Positions 47,477-59,099 of a stretch of DNA of 64,000 nucleotides are shown one piece after another. Numbering within the stretch: position 1 is the stretch's first letter; each line of letters begins with the position of its first letter. This stretch comes from Acanthochlamys bracteata. Its lineage: Eukaryota > Streptophyta > Magnoliopsida > Pandanales > Velloziaceae. Under the pieces are notes generated by a model. That model was not told the DNA's origin, did no database searches, and saw only the letters and a program-made list of their open reading frames with translations. Made by a program: the position numbers and the translations under genes. Location of the stretch: NCBI GenBank assembly GCA_019914995.1, contig CM034145.1, forward strand, positions 3,913,262 through 3,977,261, written 5' to 3'.

Positions 47477-50400
47477 CTGCTGACAATTCATCAATCAATA
47501 ACTAAAAAACAGTGTATATAAGATAAACTTTAATGGATCTAGAGAATGACAAAACTCGAAAACAAATTGCTTTTGCAGCTTTTGCTCTATCGGGCTTACT
47601 TTTGTGCACCCAGAAGCTTGGGAGATGCTAGCTTAATGCAGAAAAATTCATGCAATAAAGCACTGCTAAATGAATAGCCCTTGCACCCGTTTATACACCT
47701 TGAAATGACTTTTTCCTAGAGTTATCAAATTTAATATAACTTTGCACAAACTTGGATTAACTACCATCCTCTGGGTGGTGCCCCCTCTTCTTAGAAAGTT
47801 ACATGTGAATGGAGTTCCCAAATTGCAAAAGAGTTCTGGTGGGTGATTGGAAATGGGCATTACATTCCCATCATGCTCGAACATTGGCTGAGCAGTGATT
47901 ATCTTGACTTGACTTGTTGCCTTGTACTATAATCCTATCACTGACAAACCTTAGGCTCTATTCATGGCCCCGTCACAATGGATGAAAAATGAAATTGCAA
48001 CTCCTTTCATTATGCACCTTCTGATATCATTGAACAGATCTTATTGAGCCAATATATACAAACTCTTCCAATAGCACTTGATGCCCGCCCGCTACAGATA
48101 AACTTTTCCCTACCTGCTACAGATAAACTTTCACGCATAGGCTTCAATCTCCAACATTTTATTTATGCTTGCATCAATAATTAAATTTCTATATCACCTT
48201 TTATTTTAGCGCCCTAGATTTAAAGAAGCTTGAATATCCATATTAGCAAGCACTATAACAGATCAGGATGGTTTGCAAATCTGATCCAGAGCAATGGAAT
48301 CCTATTAAGAACATATAGTCATTAGGAAAATCAACATAACGGAGTTTCAACATAAAAGTATCAATCATGAGCAAGTGTTATGACAAACTAGGATGGTTTC
48401 AAATCTGATTAAGAGCAGTGGAATCCTCTCAATAACAACATATAGCCATTAAATCGTTTCAACATATAGGGAGTTTTGACATACAATAACTCATGGTTTT
48501 GCTCCTGGATATAGAGACTTTCAACATATAGCCATTAGGAGCATTCCATTTATAAAGACATAAAAGAACTGCCATATATGTCTTCGGTGCACTTCTTTTC
48601 AAGATTGCCCAGAATGTCTATATTTTCATAAACTGAGAACTGGTAGGATATCAAAGACTTGTGCCATATATAGTCTTGCCGCCATTGATTCTCTAAGAAA
48701 GAAACTACATAGTAGCAGGTACAAATGTGACTTATAAAGAAGCAAGCTAACTACAACTTTTTTGTGTGTTCTTGAGGCGAATATATGTTAACATCATGCA
48801 GTAAATTCTTGAAATAAAATACTACCGTCTTTTCATGCACATATCAACTATCTTGTTAACATCAAATCTGATGAGTTCAGTTCAACAATGAAACAGATTG
48901 TCGGCTCGTCTAGCAAAGCTAAAACCAGAAGCATATGAAAGTCTGCACATGATTTATAGATTGGTACTTACAATACACTTGAGACCTTTAATTTTTTTAC
49001 AGTAACTTGTTAAATGTATTGAAAGATACAATTTCAATTCTTGCAGGCTTCAAAAGTATTTACTATTTTCGTTTCTATTTCTATTTTTAAATTTCAACTG
49101 ATAAGCAAGACCAGCTGATTTTTGAGTCGACGAAAGCAGCTTACAAAAATAAATAAGTCAGGTTGAGCTTTTAAGCTCTTCTTATGCCTTTGTGAGGAGC
49201 ACCTAGGATACTTTGTAAAATGCTTTGTGTATAGGCAAGTCTAGAGTAAGGTAGGATATTCTTAGACACTCAGAATATTTTGGGATAAGTTTAGATAGCT
49301 TAGGAATACTTTAGATATGGTGGATATTTTAGAAAGTAGAGATTTTTTTATAAGAGTGTATTGACGAACTTTATGGACCAAATTCTCCACAATCTGATCA
49401 AACTAAACTCCACCTTTTTATGAGGAGGTGAAAGTATAAATAGAGGAGACAAGGAGCCCCATTATAACTAATAAGCAAATATTGTAATAAAGCTTTGTAA
49501 GTTTAGTAGGAATTATTTCCAAACTCTCTTCAAATATTTTTCTTACTTTCCTTCTTTTTTTCAAGTTTATATAAGTTTTTCTAACTATTTTATAGCTTTT
49601 TTATAAAACTGATTTACTCACAAAGAGTGTGATTAAGTACCGCACGAGTCAAAATAAAAGTTGAAACTCATCACAAGTGGTATCAAAATTAAAATTCTGC
49701 CAAACAGAAATGTCCAGGGAAAACGATATTACCATCTATGAGGGGGGGAGGGGGAGTGAGAGAAAAACTCATGAGAGTAGCAGGTAACGGAAAGAGAAGT
49801 TTAGTAACGTGATGGCAGAAATGGATGCAAGATTCGATAAGATAAAGCCGGTCGTGGCGGATAGAATAGATCAGTTCGATGAGTTGGACAAAAGTATTGA
49901 AAAACTTGAAAAGGAATAAAAGAACTTCGCGGAGAGATGAAAGGTACCTCGAATGTGATGGCCGAATGAAAGAAAATCATTATCCTTAGGAAACAGGTTG
50001 CAAAATTGGCCAAAGAGTTGAGAGAGATAAAAAAGACTGTGCTTTTTATAAGATGATGGTTACAGAAGAGTTACCGTTATGCTCTCAACTCTAACTCTTT
50101 CGAAGGTAGACGCTAAAAAACTAAAGGCATATAAAAAAATACATAACGCAACTTTTTATGGTGAAACTTAGAGCAACTATTCAAAAGTGTCGACATTACA
50201 AAAGATATAGTTGAGATCACCTATGCCACTAATTACATTAAGGATAAAGCAATAATATGGTGGAGAAGGAAGCATGTCCAGACTTAGAGGGGCACCTCTA
50301 TTATTGCCACTTATGACGAGTTCAAAAGGAAATTCGATCGACAATTATAGTAGGCAACTGTCACGAATAAAGCCAAAACAAAGCTTCAGCGACTAACCCA

Positions 50401-53400
50401 ACATGATAGGATAAGAGACAATATGAAAGAATTTTCGAAGTTAATCTTGTAAATCTCCGACTTTTTAGAAAATGAGGCCTGTTTGTCTTTATGAACGGAT
50501 TCTAAATATGGCATTATTAGATATTTAACGTAGTGGACCCTAAAACATCAACTTTGCTATTGCGATAGCCAAGTCCCTTATTGAATTTCAACGGCTTAAA
50601 AATAACAAATCCTCATAAAAAATTCGAGCACAATAGTGGAAGAAATGACCACAAATTTAAGGAGGCACCAATGACCTAGGGCAACACATTTTATAAAAAT
50701 AGTTTTTCAATTTTTTTCATGTTTTTTTATAAATTTTCTACAATGTTCTACAAAATTTATTTCAAAATTTTAAAAATATAAAAAAATTCTACATAGTAAA
50801 ATATTTTTTTATTGCTTATTTTAATTATTTTTCTAACTCAATATAGTAGAGCTCTTTATCGAAAAAGATAAAAATACCTTTCGTTTCAGAAAATACTTTT
50901 CAAAAACACTCCCAAATACACCTTTAGTAAAATCTATAGGAGATTCCAACAAAAACCAAGGAAAAATTAGGACAATCGAGTGAAACATAAGCCACCCTTG
51001 AAATGTTATTTTTATAATGGACCATACATGGAAGAGTATTCAAAACGGAACAAACTTTTCGCTTAACTGAGACTATGGACGAGCCATAAGAGTAGCAAAA
51101 AATAATAATAACGGGCTCTCTATTAACTCCTCAACGCGAGTTAATGTCAAAGTGTGAGGTGAATGAACGACCGTATGTGATGGTTAAAATTAACGGATAA
51201 GAGGTACACGTCTTAATGAACACAAAACTTACGTACAACTTTCTCGGAGAGAAAGAAGATAAGAGACTTGGCATCAAATATAATACGTTACGAGGATAGC
51301 TTATAGCGAATTCAGAGTCCAAATTAGTTTTAGAAGTTGCTCACCGTGTTAAGTTTCGCATGGGTGGCCTTATGAACTTTTTCATTATAAATATAGATGA
51401 TTATCTGATAGTCTTTAGAATGGAGTTCATAGACCGAGTAAAGATAGCACTTATTCCTTTGTCAAATTCATATGGTTCTTGATTGCAGAAATTCATGCAT
51501 GGTACCTTTATTGCACGAGGCGAATTTTCAAACTAAAAACTATTTTGGTTATTCAACTATAACAAAAAACCTACCCACTCGAAAAAGCAGCCAAAAGTAA
51601 TCCATAAAGTTAAGCCAAAGAAATCGCCACCTAAAAAGAAATAAGACAACCGTAACAAAAGAAAACATGATGCGAGGCCACCTACTACGGCCCCTTATTT
51701 AAGTCGAGTGTTAGGACAGTGAGGAATTTCACCACAGCTCTAAATAACTGCAATGATGAGATCACAAAATAGGTGGGAGAGTGTCACATCGATTATTTTG
51801 GCTTCTCTTTTTGTGTTTTTATCCTTTGCGAGGTGCCATGTTCACCTAGCAAAATATCTTTTTGTCTTGGCGAAAAGACTTATATATAAGGCAAGTCTAA
51901 AGTATAATACAATGCACTAGACATTTAGAATATTTAGAAGCATATTTAGAGTAATTTAGTATTTCTCTATATAAATTAGATGTTTTGGAAGAACGAAATC
52001 TTTTTCTAAGAAAATTTTCTGGACCAAATATTCTCCATCATCTAACCAAACTAATATTCACCTTCTATTTAGGCAGTAGAATAGATATAATTAAGGGGGA
52101 CAAAGAGCCTCATTATAACCAACGAGCAAAGTCTTGTAAACAAGTATTGTAATAAAATGTTACGAGCAAGAAAGCAGAAGATAAAGAATTGATCTCCAAA
52201 ACAGGGGAGACCACAACTAAATAGACAGAGGAGATTGGGGAGAGATATCCTCACCAAAACTGGAGGGAGAAGGATGCTTGCGGGACTTGCCTAGCTTGCA
52301 AGCCTGTCATCTCACTTGGCCAGAAGACAGACGTTGCCCGAGACACCATTTGAATAGTGCTCTTAGGGCGCTGGCCACACCCAAGTACTTCTTAATCTAA
52401 GGGGGACTTCAGGAGTTCTATTTTGACTTAAACTATGTTGTTCTAGATGAAAGGAAGTCTTTAGGACGTAGAGTTCTAATTGAATTGCAAGATCTTATCT
52501 TATATGTAAAGATGCCAAGATGTTTGAGTTCAAAACATCCACTGACTCATCTAACAACTGCACAGATATGCAGTTAATCGAACATCTTTAGTTGCTCCTA
52601 CAAGTGTACGAGCTTCCGGGGAAAATTCTATAGCAACCAGGGTGCTTCTACACCACTACAAACACTCGTTTTAGGAATTGCAAATCGTCCATGACTGAAA
52701 TCAATGCTCGGCGTACTAACAAGTTATGCTTCTAGTGTGATGGAAGGTATACCCTATGATATAAATGCATAACACGTTTGTATTCATCGAGGTTTAAGAT
52801 GAGAAAATCATAGAAAAAGAATTGTCAAGATACTACCTTGTCGCTGAGCGGAAATGAATAAGATGATAGGACCTCAAACACTGATGTTTTAAGAAAAATT
52901 AAAGGACAAGAGTGTTCATCTTGATAGACTCAAGCAGCAAACACAACTTCACCTCATACACATTAGCAAAACATTTAAAATTGGCGGCTACACCAATCAG
53001 GCCACTAATGATAGAGTTGGCAGATGGCACCACACATTCAATAAAAGTTAACCACAAAATGATTCCCTTGTCCGTTCAAGGAGTGGAGTTAGCGATATAT
53101 GCCTACCCCTTTATTTCAAGAGGGATGGATTTAATTCTAGATATACAATAGCTAGAGAGTCTTAGAGAGGTGATCTCTAACTGGCATTTAACAGAAAGAA
53201 ATTAACTAATTTACATTCATTGGATGAAGAAAAATCATGCCGTTAACAATAGGGGAGTCTATCTGTTTACAAATCTTGCGGAAATGATAATGTATTATAT
53301 ACTAGTAGCCTCCATAGACTAAGTTTCTGAAGTGTATGTTTACGCTTATCAAGACCAATACCAAAGAATGACCTAAATTGTCAAGACAAAGATCAATTAT

Positions 53401-54768
53401 ACTCAGACAAATTAAAATAAGCTTTTATTTCATAACGAAAGTCGAAACTTATGACTATGTAGATATTCTCACACACTGAAAACTCTTCTCCTTAATCAGT
53501 TTTATAATCGTGATTATAGCAGAATGTTGATTCTATTTTATAAAAAACACATACACATGTGCAATAAGCATTTCAGTGATAAACAATACAAAGGATCACA
53601 TCTATAAAGATAGACTCTAGTACAAATCGGAAAAGTCAAGCACAGATCGAACAACACAGCAAACCCCAAAATAGCTGTAGAATCCAACATGTCCATGTGA
53701 CTAAATTCACTAGACATTTGCATTTCAGCACATAATACTTACAAGATCAACTGGAAACAAAACTACACTGTATTAGGACCAAACCCTTTAACCTACAAGA
53801 ACTCAGCCTTCACATGAGCTATTGACAACTCTCATGTACTCCAAAACAGATTTTCTCACACACTGAAAACTCTTTTGATTTGCTTACCTTTCTAAATGTC
53901 ATTAAGCCATTTAATTGGTTATGTTTTTTCAAGTAAAACAAATATGCAGGTGCACCTACTTGATTTTGATAGCTTCCATTACAAGGTTTATCAATACATA
54001 AAATGCACCTAGCTCAACATGAAAAGTAAAGAACAAATGAAAATGCACCACAGTGCAAAACTAGACATTCAAACCATTATTCCACTATGATCAGGTTCAC
54101 TAGAAAACTATGTTCAATTAACATATCAAACGTAAAAATCAATTCAAAACAAGACCTTACCGTCTTAGGTCCGATCCCTTTGAACTGCGATAGCTCAGCC
54201 TTCACCTCAGGGATCGACAACTTTCTCAAGTACTCCAAACAAATGTCCCCTCTTTTATCCTTGATAGCTTTGAGGATGCTCTTAATCCTTGCTGCCTTGA
54301 TCTTTGCCAGCCCACCGCACCTAATTGCATCTTCCACTTTTCTCATCTCCGCCTCCAAAACCTTCCAACCAACCAAAATATCCATATAAACAAAAAGTAC
54401 CTCCCACTAACCAAAAACACAAACCATGGATTACTTACAGCATCCCAACTGGAGAATGTGGACTTGAGGGATTTGAAAGAACGACAGGAGTTAGCATCAG
54501 TAGTGTTCTGAGATAGAAGAGTAGAGACAAGGCCATCGAGCACGGTCTCCTCTGAATCTTTCTCATCTTTAACATCTCTCCGAAACTTGGAGAACTCTTC
54601 AGGGAATCCGTGGAGAGAGAGAAGCCCATCGCGGGCGGCACGACATTGCTCCGGCGAAGGCCAAGGGAAGTCAGGGTACGGCTCCGCTTTCTCCGCCACC
54701 GCTGATGCTCCATCCAGGATTTGTGGTTTATTCTTCTTCTTCTTGATTGATTTTGGATTCCTAGGCAT
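47112..54768 (-). CDS. HhH-GPD DNA glycosylase, plant EndoIII-related, split by a 6.7 kb intron
   Basis: Four exons on the minus strand, 54768-54439, 54361-54161, 47476-47420 and 47342-47112, join in frame (all phase 0) to 272 residues. The product matches the length and order of the Arabidopsis At3g47830 type. Visible: LLSQNTTDANS (84-94), the helix-hairpin-helix FKGIGPKT (170-177) with the catalytic Lys176, and FPVDTH (191-196) with the catalytic Asp194. The C-terminus has C-x8-C-x2-C and a later Cys, a variant of the 4Fe-4S ligand pattern. It should remove damaged or modified bases in base-excision repair; the substrate is not predictable. Splice sites are GTAAGT, GTAAGG and GTAAGT donors with AG acceptors. 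Intron 2 (47477-54160) holds Gypsy fragments and a broken exon-2 copy. Confidence 0.92.
47477..49159. other. 3' part of glycosylase intron 2
   Basis: No exon or repeat family recognised except an imperfect duplication at 48246-48482 (period about 125 bp, 'aggatggttt' and 'atctgat-aagagca' words). Confidence 0.5.
48246..48482. repeat. Imperfect tandem duplication, about 125 bp
   Basis: Copies 48246-48352 and 48371-48482 share 'ggatggttt', 'caaatctgat', 'gcagtggaatcct' and 'acatatag-catta'. Confidence 0.75.
50150..50450 (+). pseudogene. Gypsy gag fragment
   Basis: YATNYIKDKAIIWWRRKHVQT, a stop, then ATYDEFKRKFDRQL match the central Retrotrans_gag block. Stops interrupt each piece. Confidence 0.75.
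50678..50933. mobile_element. MITE nested in the Gypsy element
   Basis: AT-rich core with ends AGGGCAACACATTT and rc AAAGGTGTATTTGGGAG. It separates gag from the zinc knuckle and thus came after the Gypsy insertion. Confidence 0.55.
52440..53200 (+). mobile_element. Second Gypsy gag-protease fragment
   Basis: About 52700-52800 is a degraded zinc knuckle (RTNKLCF, stop, CDGRYTL); the frame 52912-53151 encodes LIDSSSKHNFTSYTLAKHLKL and ELADGT, close to the Gypsy protease (family 'LIDSGSSHNFIS'). The Gly after Asp-Ser is replaced by Ser, so it would be inactive. No LTR assigned. Also in intron 2. Confidence 0.7.
53201..53768. other. Glycosylase intron 2, unique part
   Basis: No gene. 'ctcacacactgaaaactctt' occurs at 53470 and again at 53855, just beyond the pseudo-exon. 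Confidence 0.45.
53769..53848 (-). pseudogene. Broken copy of glycosylase exon 2 inside intron 2
   Basis: This 80-bp segment aligns with 54161-54242, the last part of exon 2, at roughly three-quarters identity ('aactcagccttcac', 'gtactccaaa'). Reading the minus strand: LEYMR, a 2-base deletion, then a match to LSIAHVKAEF, a TAG stop, and a degraded KGFGPNT. It is a partial duplication of the coding exon 400 bp away, not usable as an exon because of the frameshift, the stop and the lack of a donor. Confidence 0.8.
54161..54768 (-). CDS. DNA glycosylase exons 1 and 2
   Basis: Exon 1 is 54768-54439 (110 codons), beginning MPRNPKSIKKKK, a basic start that could act as a nuclear signal. Intron 1 is 77 bp (54438-54362), donor GTAAGT. 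Exon 2 is 54361-54161 (67 codons), VLEAEMRKVEDAIRCGGLAK to KGIGPKT, donor GTAAGG. A Met 43 codons upstream (54897) is in frame, but its extension is hydrophobic and unlike the family. Confidence 0.92.
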
Positions 54769-54919
54769 GTGTTGCTGTGATTTTAGAGAGAAGATAATCG
54801 AGCGATTGCGGGAGAAGGTGGCGGGAAGAACTGGTGGGAGAATAGAGGAGAAGAGTATGTGAGAAATAACCAACACCTGATTTTGTTGGGTTATCATATG
54901 CCAGGGTCACTCGGGCTTC

Positions 54920-55179
54920 GGGCGTGTTTACCTAGGGGTGAAAGTGGAATTTTGGGGAAAGTAGAGTTTTTAGAAAATAAATTTAAAAAATAAAATAAAA
55001 AATAAAAAATATTTAATAAAAAATAAAATTTTATATTAATTATATATTTTTAGTAAGTTTTAAATTTGAATTTTTAAAAAAATTTTATTGATAAAAAAAT
55101 TTATTTTAATTTTTATAAATATTTATGTGAAACTTGAGTTTAAAGGAAATGGAGTTTAGGGGTGTTGGTAAACACGCCC
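54920..55179. mobile_element. 260-bp MITE, GGGCGTGTTTACC ends, copy 2
   Basis: Same perfect 13-bp inverted ends as 3785-4045 and TTC on both sides (54917-54919, 55180-55182). Its left end is 151 bp upstream of the glycosylase start codon, so it lies in the promoter or 5' UTR of that gene. Confidence 0.88.
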
Positions 55180-55599
55180 TTCATCTTTGGCGCATCAAAG
55201 CCAAGAGGTGTACTTCAAAATTTATTGGTGTAAATTTCGAGAAAGTGTTAAGATATTCCTCTCGACTATAATAAGTTAAAAACTGTCAAATATGAAATAA
55301 CAGATCTTACCAGTATTTTTTTGGCCAAACAATTGAATAGAATTATAAAATTAAGAATCAAAATACTAACAACATACATTCCCAATGGGAGGGAAGGATC
55401 TATAATGAGTTTTAGGATTCATGAAATTTTATGTGCATAAAATTGACAAATTTTACATGATTGATATAGCGGTGTTTCAAATTATCCTAACAAAATTTAT
55501 CAATAAATTTGGCACAAGATTATTATATTTGTTTGTCTTTTTTTCTCCTTTGTAGAAGTGGTTCAAAAATGTACATGTGTTGAGCTCATATAAAAGACT

Positions 55600-55876
55600 C
55601 GAAGACATTTTAAGAGACATTTGAAAATGCTTACGAAATTGAATTTTTCTGAAATAAGAATTATTTTAAAAATATTTTCAAAAAAAAAATTTTTTTTTTT
55701 TGATCTAAAAATATAATAAAAATAAATAATAATAAGATTTTTAAGACATATAATATTTTTATATCTTTCAAGTTTTAAATAAATTTTATAAAATATTATA
55801 TAAAATTTATTGCGAAATACAAAATAAAAAGTTTGAATGAAACGCTCTCCAAACGCACTACTAAATGGTGCCTTAG
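55600..55876. mobile_element. AT-rich MITE
   Basis: Core 'ataataaaaataaataataataagat' type as in other copies; ends 'gagacatttgaaaatgctta' and rc 'ggcaccatttagtagtgcg', imperfect. Confidence 0.45.
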
Positions 55877-56719
55877 TCATTTGAAGCTTTTTATGTAAAA
55901 ACCTATGCGTGTTTGTTAAGCCATAAGTTTAGTGTATTTCTCTAACAATCTCTTGTAGAAGTTACTTTTTTATTGACATTGTTGAATATTGGTATAAATA
56001 ATTATATACATCTAGTTTTAGCTAGAGAGAACATGTTCATTATTATGATAACGGAGATTTATCAGTTGCACCGTGACTTTTACTCCTCAATTAAGAATTT
56101 TTTAATATAAATTATTTGTGTTGATATACATGCGGTGATGAATTATTTGTGAGAACTTGAGTTTACTAAAATATTGCTTTGTTTGTTAATTTTCTATTAT
56201 GCTCACAGAAAAGGGAAATTTTTGAATTTTCGTTGCATTCTATCTAATTCAATTGAATATTATTAAGTGTTTTTTATTCTATTAAAGTGGTACAAATTCC
56301 TTTGTTCTATTAATTTGTCTTGTATTGAATAATAAAAAGCTAATAACAATATAATAACTAATATGGCTAGTTTAAATTACCATCTGTGTAAAGAAAAGAT
56401 AGAAATCGTCATATATGAATGATTATTATCTATCAGTGTTTAACAAAAAAAGCTTGTAGGTTTTCAAACCAATGTAAAATAGAATTTAGCTCATTAATAA
56501 GTGTGTAATTTTCTTAGATAACGGGTAAATGATAATATTCAAACCATATTAGTGATGAAAAAAAAATACAAACACTTTATTGAAAAAGGTCTGAGTAGTT
56601 ATCTGCTAGAAAATTTTAATTATTTTTATTTAAGCAGATGATAAATTTGAAATATCATAATGGATCTCCTATAACATATACTTGAATGTATTATAAGGTA
56701 TTATTAGTTAATTGCTTAT
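55877..56719. other. AT-rich interval, no gene seen
   Basis: No open frame of note and no repeat recognised. Confidence 0.35.
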
Positions 56720-57165
56720 AATGAATATCAAATTTGATAATGAGATTTAGGGCTTATGACTTCTTAGTATGTTGTCGAACTCGTGAGAGACGTTTAGCAC
56801 TTTTTATCTAACTCGGTCAGAAATGGTGTCATCAGTATGGATGTGGTTAATAATAGTATTTTGAATGAAGAGACTAGAAGAAAATCACAAGCTTTCTCAT
56901 CACAGTCGAAGATCTTAGTCATAAAAAAAGAGAGGAGCAAAAGTAGAGTTCCGAAAAAGAGCTACAAAAGCGAAAACAAGTCCAAAAGATTTGCAAATAT
57001 TATCACTATAGTCTAAATAGACATATAGAAAAGTACTGTCAACTAAATGAAAAGTGACAATAATAATGTTAAGAATAGAAAAAAAAATATTGATGGTAAT
57101 TATGATGACAAAAATGCTACCATCACCGATGACTTAATTATTTCGTATGATAATTTGAATTTCTG
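56720..57165 (+). pseudogene. Copia gag remnant with zinc knuckle
   Basis: With frame shifts it reads as the C-terminal half of a Copia gag: 'LSNSWETFSTF', 'LNEETRRKSQAFSSQS', 'VIKKERSKSRVPKKSYKSE' and a degraded CCHC knuckle near 56995 ending in HIEKYCQLNE. After it, ATITDDLIISYDNLNF recalls the start of the protease region. No LTR or pol domain is adjacent. Confidence 0.6.
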
Positions 57166-58218
57166 TTAAATACTCAATATCTTCAATTAAATATTAGCGT
57201 AGACATCTCATTAAAACGGTCTCAATATTATCATTTTGTATAACTTCTAATAAATATAATCATCAAAACACTTTGGGAGTTTCAACAATATGCTTGGTGA
57301 TTGAATGCAATCTAGCCATCCCAAAAGTGTACAATCTTTTATTAAGAACTTTTTTAGCAATTTCGCCTTATACAATTTATATGTGTCCCAAGTTCTATGT
57401 GTAGTCTTTTTCTCAGAAAGATATTGACAACTCTTCATCAGCAACAGCAAGTGCTAGATGGATCTCGTAATAATATTGTGCTATATCCTCCTCCATCTCT
57501 CACCAGTGATGTCATCTAGCAGCCTCTCAGTAGTTGTATTAATATCCCACTTAGCGAAAACTACTATCATTTTTATCTTTCATAACGAAAAAAATTTTCT
57601 CTAAACATTTCAATGCCATACTTGACCATCATCTACAATCTGGCTCTTATTGTATATTTACGAATGAGATAACTCAAGACTCATCTCAACTCAAAGCCAC
57701 TCCTACTAAGTGCAACGAAAATACAAATTATCTTGTGATAATAATATAACAATTAAAAGTACAAAAAATACGGCAACTTATTTGAAGAAAAATTTTCAAC
57801 TTGAGAGAAAAATCTACTTGATTAAAAAAATTCGCTATACAAATTAAGTTGCACCACTCACTTCTATCGGAAGAATAATTAATAATTTTTTATCGAGAGC
57901 GAAACACACTCAACACTAAGTAATTAAAGAAATTTCACAAGCACACATACCATATACTGCTCCACATATTCACTATTGCTATCTGCAGCACTACTGCACG
58001 CTTAGCCTCTGCCTCACATACTACAATTCTTACATGTCGTACAGCACTACTGATGTACCACTTGCTTGGCTACTACTTACGACTCCACCACATAATGGCT
58101 ATTCATGTAAATTAATATCTTAAAATTCTAATTAATATTAATATAGCTATAATATAGTATGCTAACACGGTTAGGCCCAAAGTTGACCCAATGGCACTAC
58201 AGGCCAGCTTTACGCACC
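57166..58218. other. Interval without recognisable gene
   Basis: A 67-codon minus frame (57450-57247) has no known domain. The rest is AT-rich and unassigned. Confidence 0.35.
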
Positions 58219-58225
58219 TACGCCT

Positions 58226-59091
58226 AGGGGTGGCAATTTGAGTTTGTAAGTCTATTTCGGATCGACCTATTTAATAATCGGATCAAATTCGTTCAACCCT
58301 AACTCAACTCATAAATTTATACTGGTCAAAATTGTCTAACCCTAACCCAACCTATTAATAACTGGGTTAAATACGGGTTGACACATTTAATAATTAAAAT
58401 TATTAATTTTTTTATTTTATATATAAAATTCAGCTAAATTATAATATCAGTTGTAATGAAAGTACATGATGTTCTTAGTGACAAGATATAGTGAATGTCT
58501 GTCAAAATGTGCATTCTTTAATATCTTCATCGGTCCTTAAAATATCCAAAAAAAATTTATTTTATTTTTATTTTTGAAATATGTGGTGACAGCAAAAAAA
58601 GAAATTTTATGATTATAAATAATACTAATAATTTCGATAAAAATTTTGATAAACATAGCTGTCTAACAAAATTTTGTTAAAAATTTTTATATGAAATCCA
58701 AATTCGTCATTATAGAAACATCTACATAGTAATACTTTTGATAATATTATAATTCTCATCTTACACTTTTTTACTAAGATATAAAAATAATAATTAATTA
58801 TAAATACCATATAATTTAATAATTTATAAATTACTATTATCAATTATTTGTATTGTCAATATTTTAATACGAAAAAGGAAAAATCAAATATTGTTCTTTT
58901 AAAATATGATAATTCTGGTTGGTGGGTCAATTTCGGGTTAAACCCGGATTGACCTATTTAATAATCAGATCAAATTCGTTCAACCCTAACTGAACACATA
59001 TATTTATACGGGTCAAATTTTCTAACTCTAACCCTAATTAAATGATCATTTTTGGATCGCGTTTTCGGATCGGGTCATATATTGCCACCCT
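58226..59091 (-). mobile_element. 866-bp hAT-like element, best-preserved copy
   Basis: TACGCCT flanks both sides (58219-58225, 59092-59098). Ends AGGGGTGGCAAT and ATTGCCACCCT are inverted repeats. The minus strand aligns with 29304-30162: 'tttgacccgtataaatatat', 'gattattaaataggtcaatcc', 'ctatgtagatgtttctataatgacgaatttgga' in short pieces. Each arm carries one copy of a subterminal block ('aataatcggatcaaattcgtt' and 'aataatcagatcaaattcgtt') in the same orientation. No coding capacity. Confidence 0.8.
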
Positions 59092-59099
59092 TACGCCTT

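Larger units (their letters stand above)
49160..52175 (+). mobile_element. Ty3/Gypsy element with gag and protease only
   Basis: 5' LTR about 49160-49675; 3' LTR 51782 to about 52175, its 3' part missing. They share 'gcaagtcta-ag', 'tggaccaaat-tctcca', 'gtataaatagaggagacaaggagcc' and 'attgtaataaa'. A partial primer site TGGTATCA is at 49678 and a purine tract AGGTGGGAGAG before the 3' LTR. Gag (retrotrans_gag type) is at about 50150-50450 (ITYATNYIKDKAIIWWRRKH, TYDEFKRKFDRQ); a degraded zinc knuckle at about 50999; protease-like sequence 51150-51530. No RT, RNase H or integrase. It lies in glycosylase intron 2, antisense to that gene. Confidence 0.78.
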
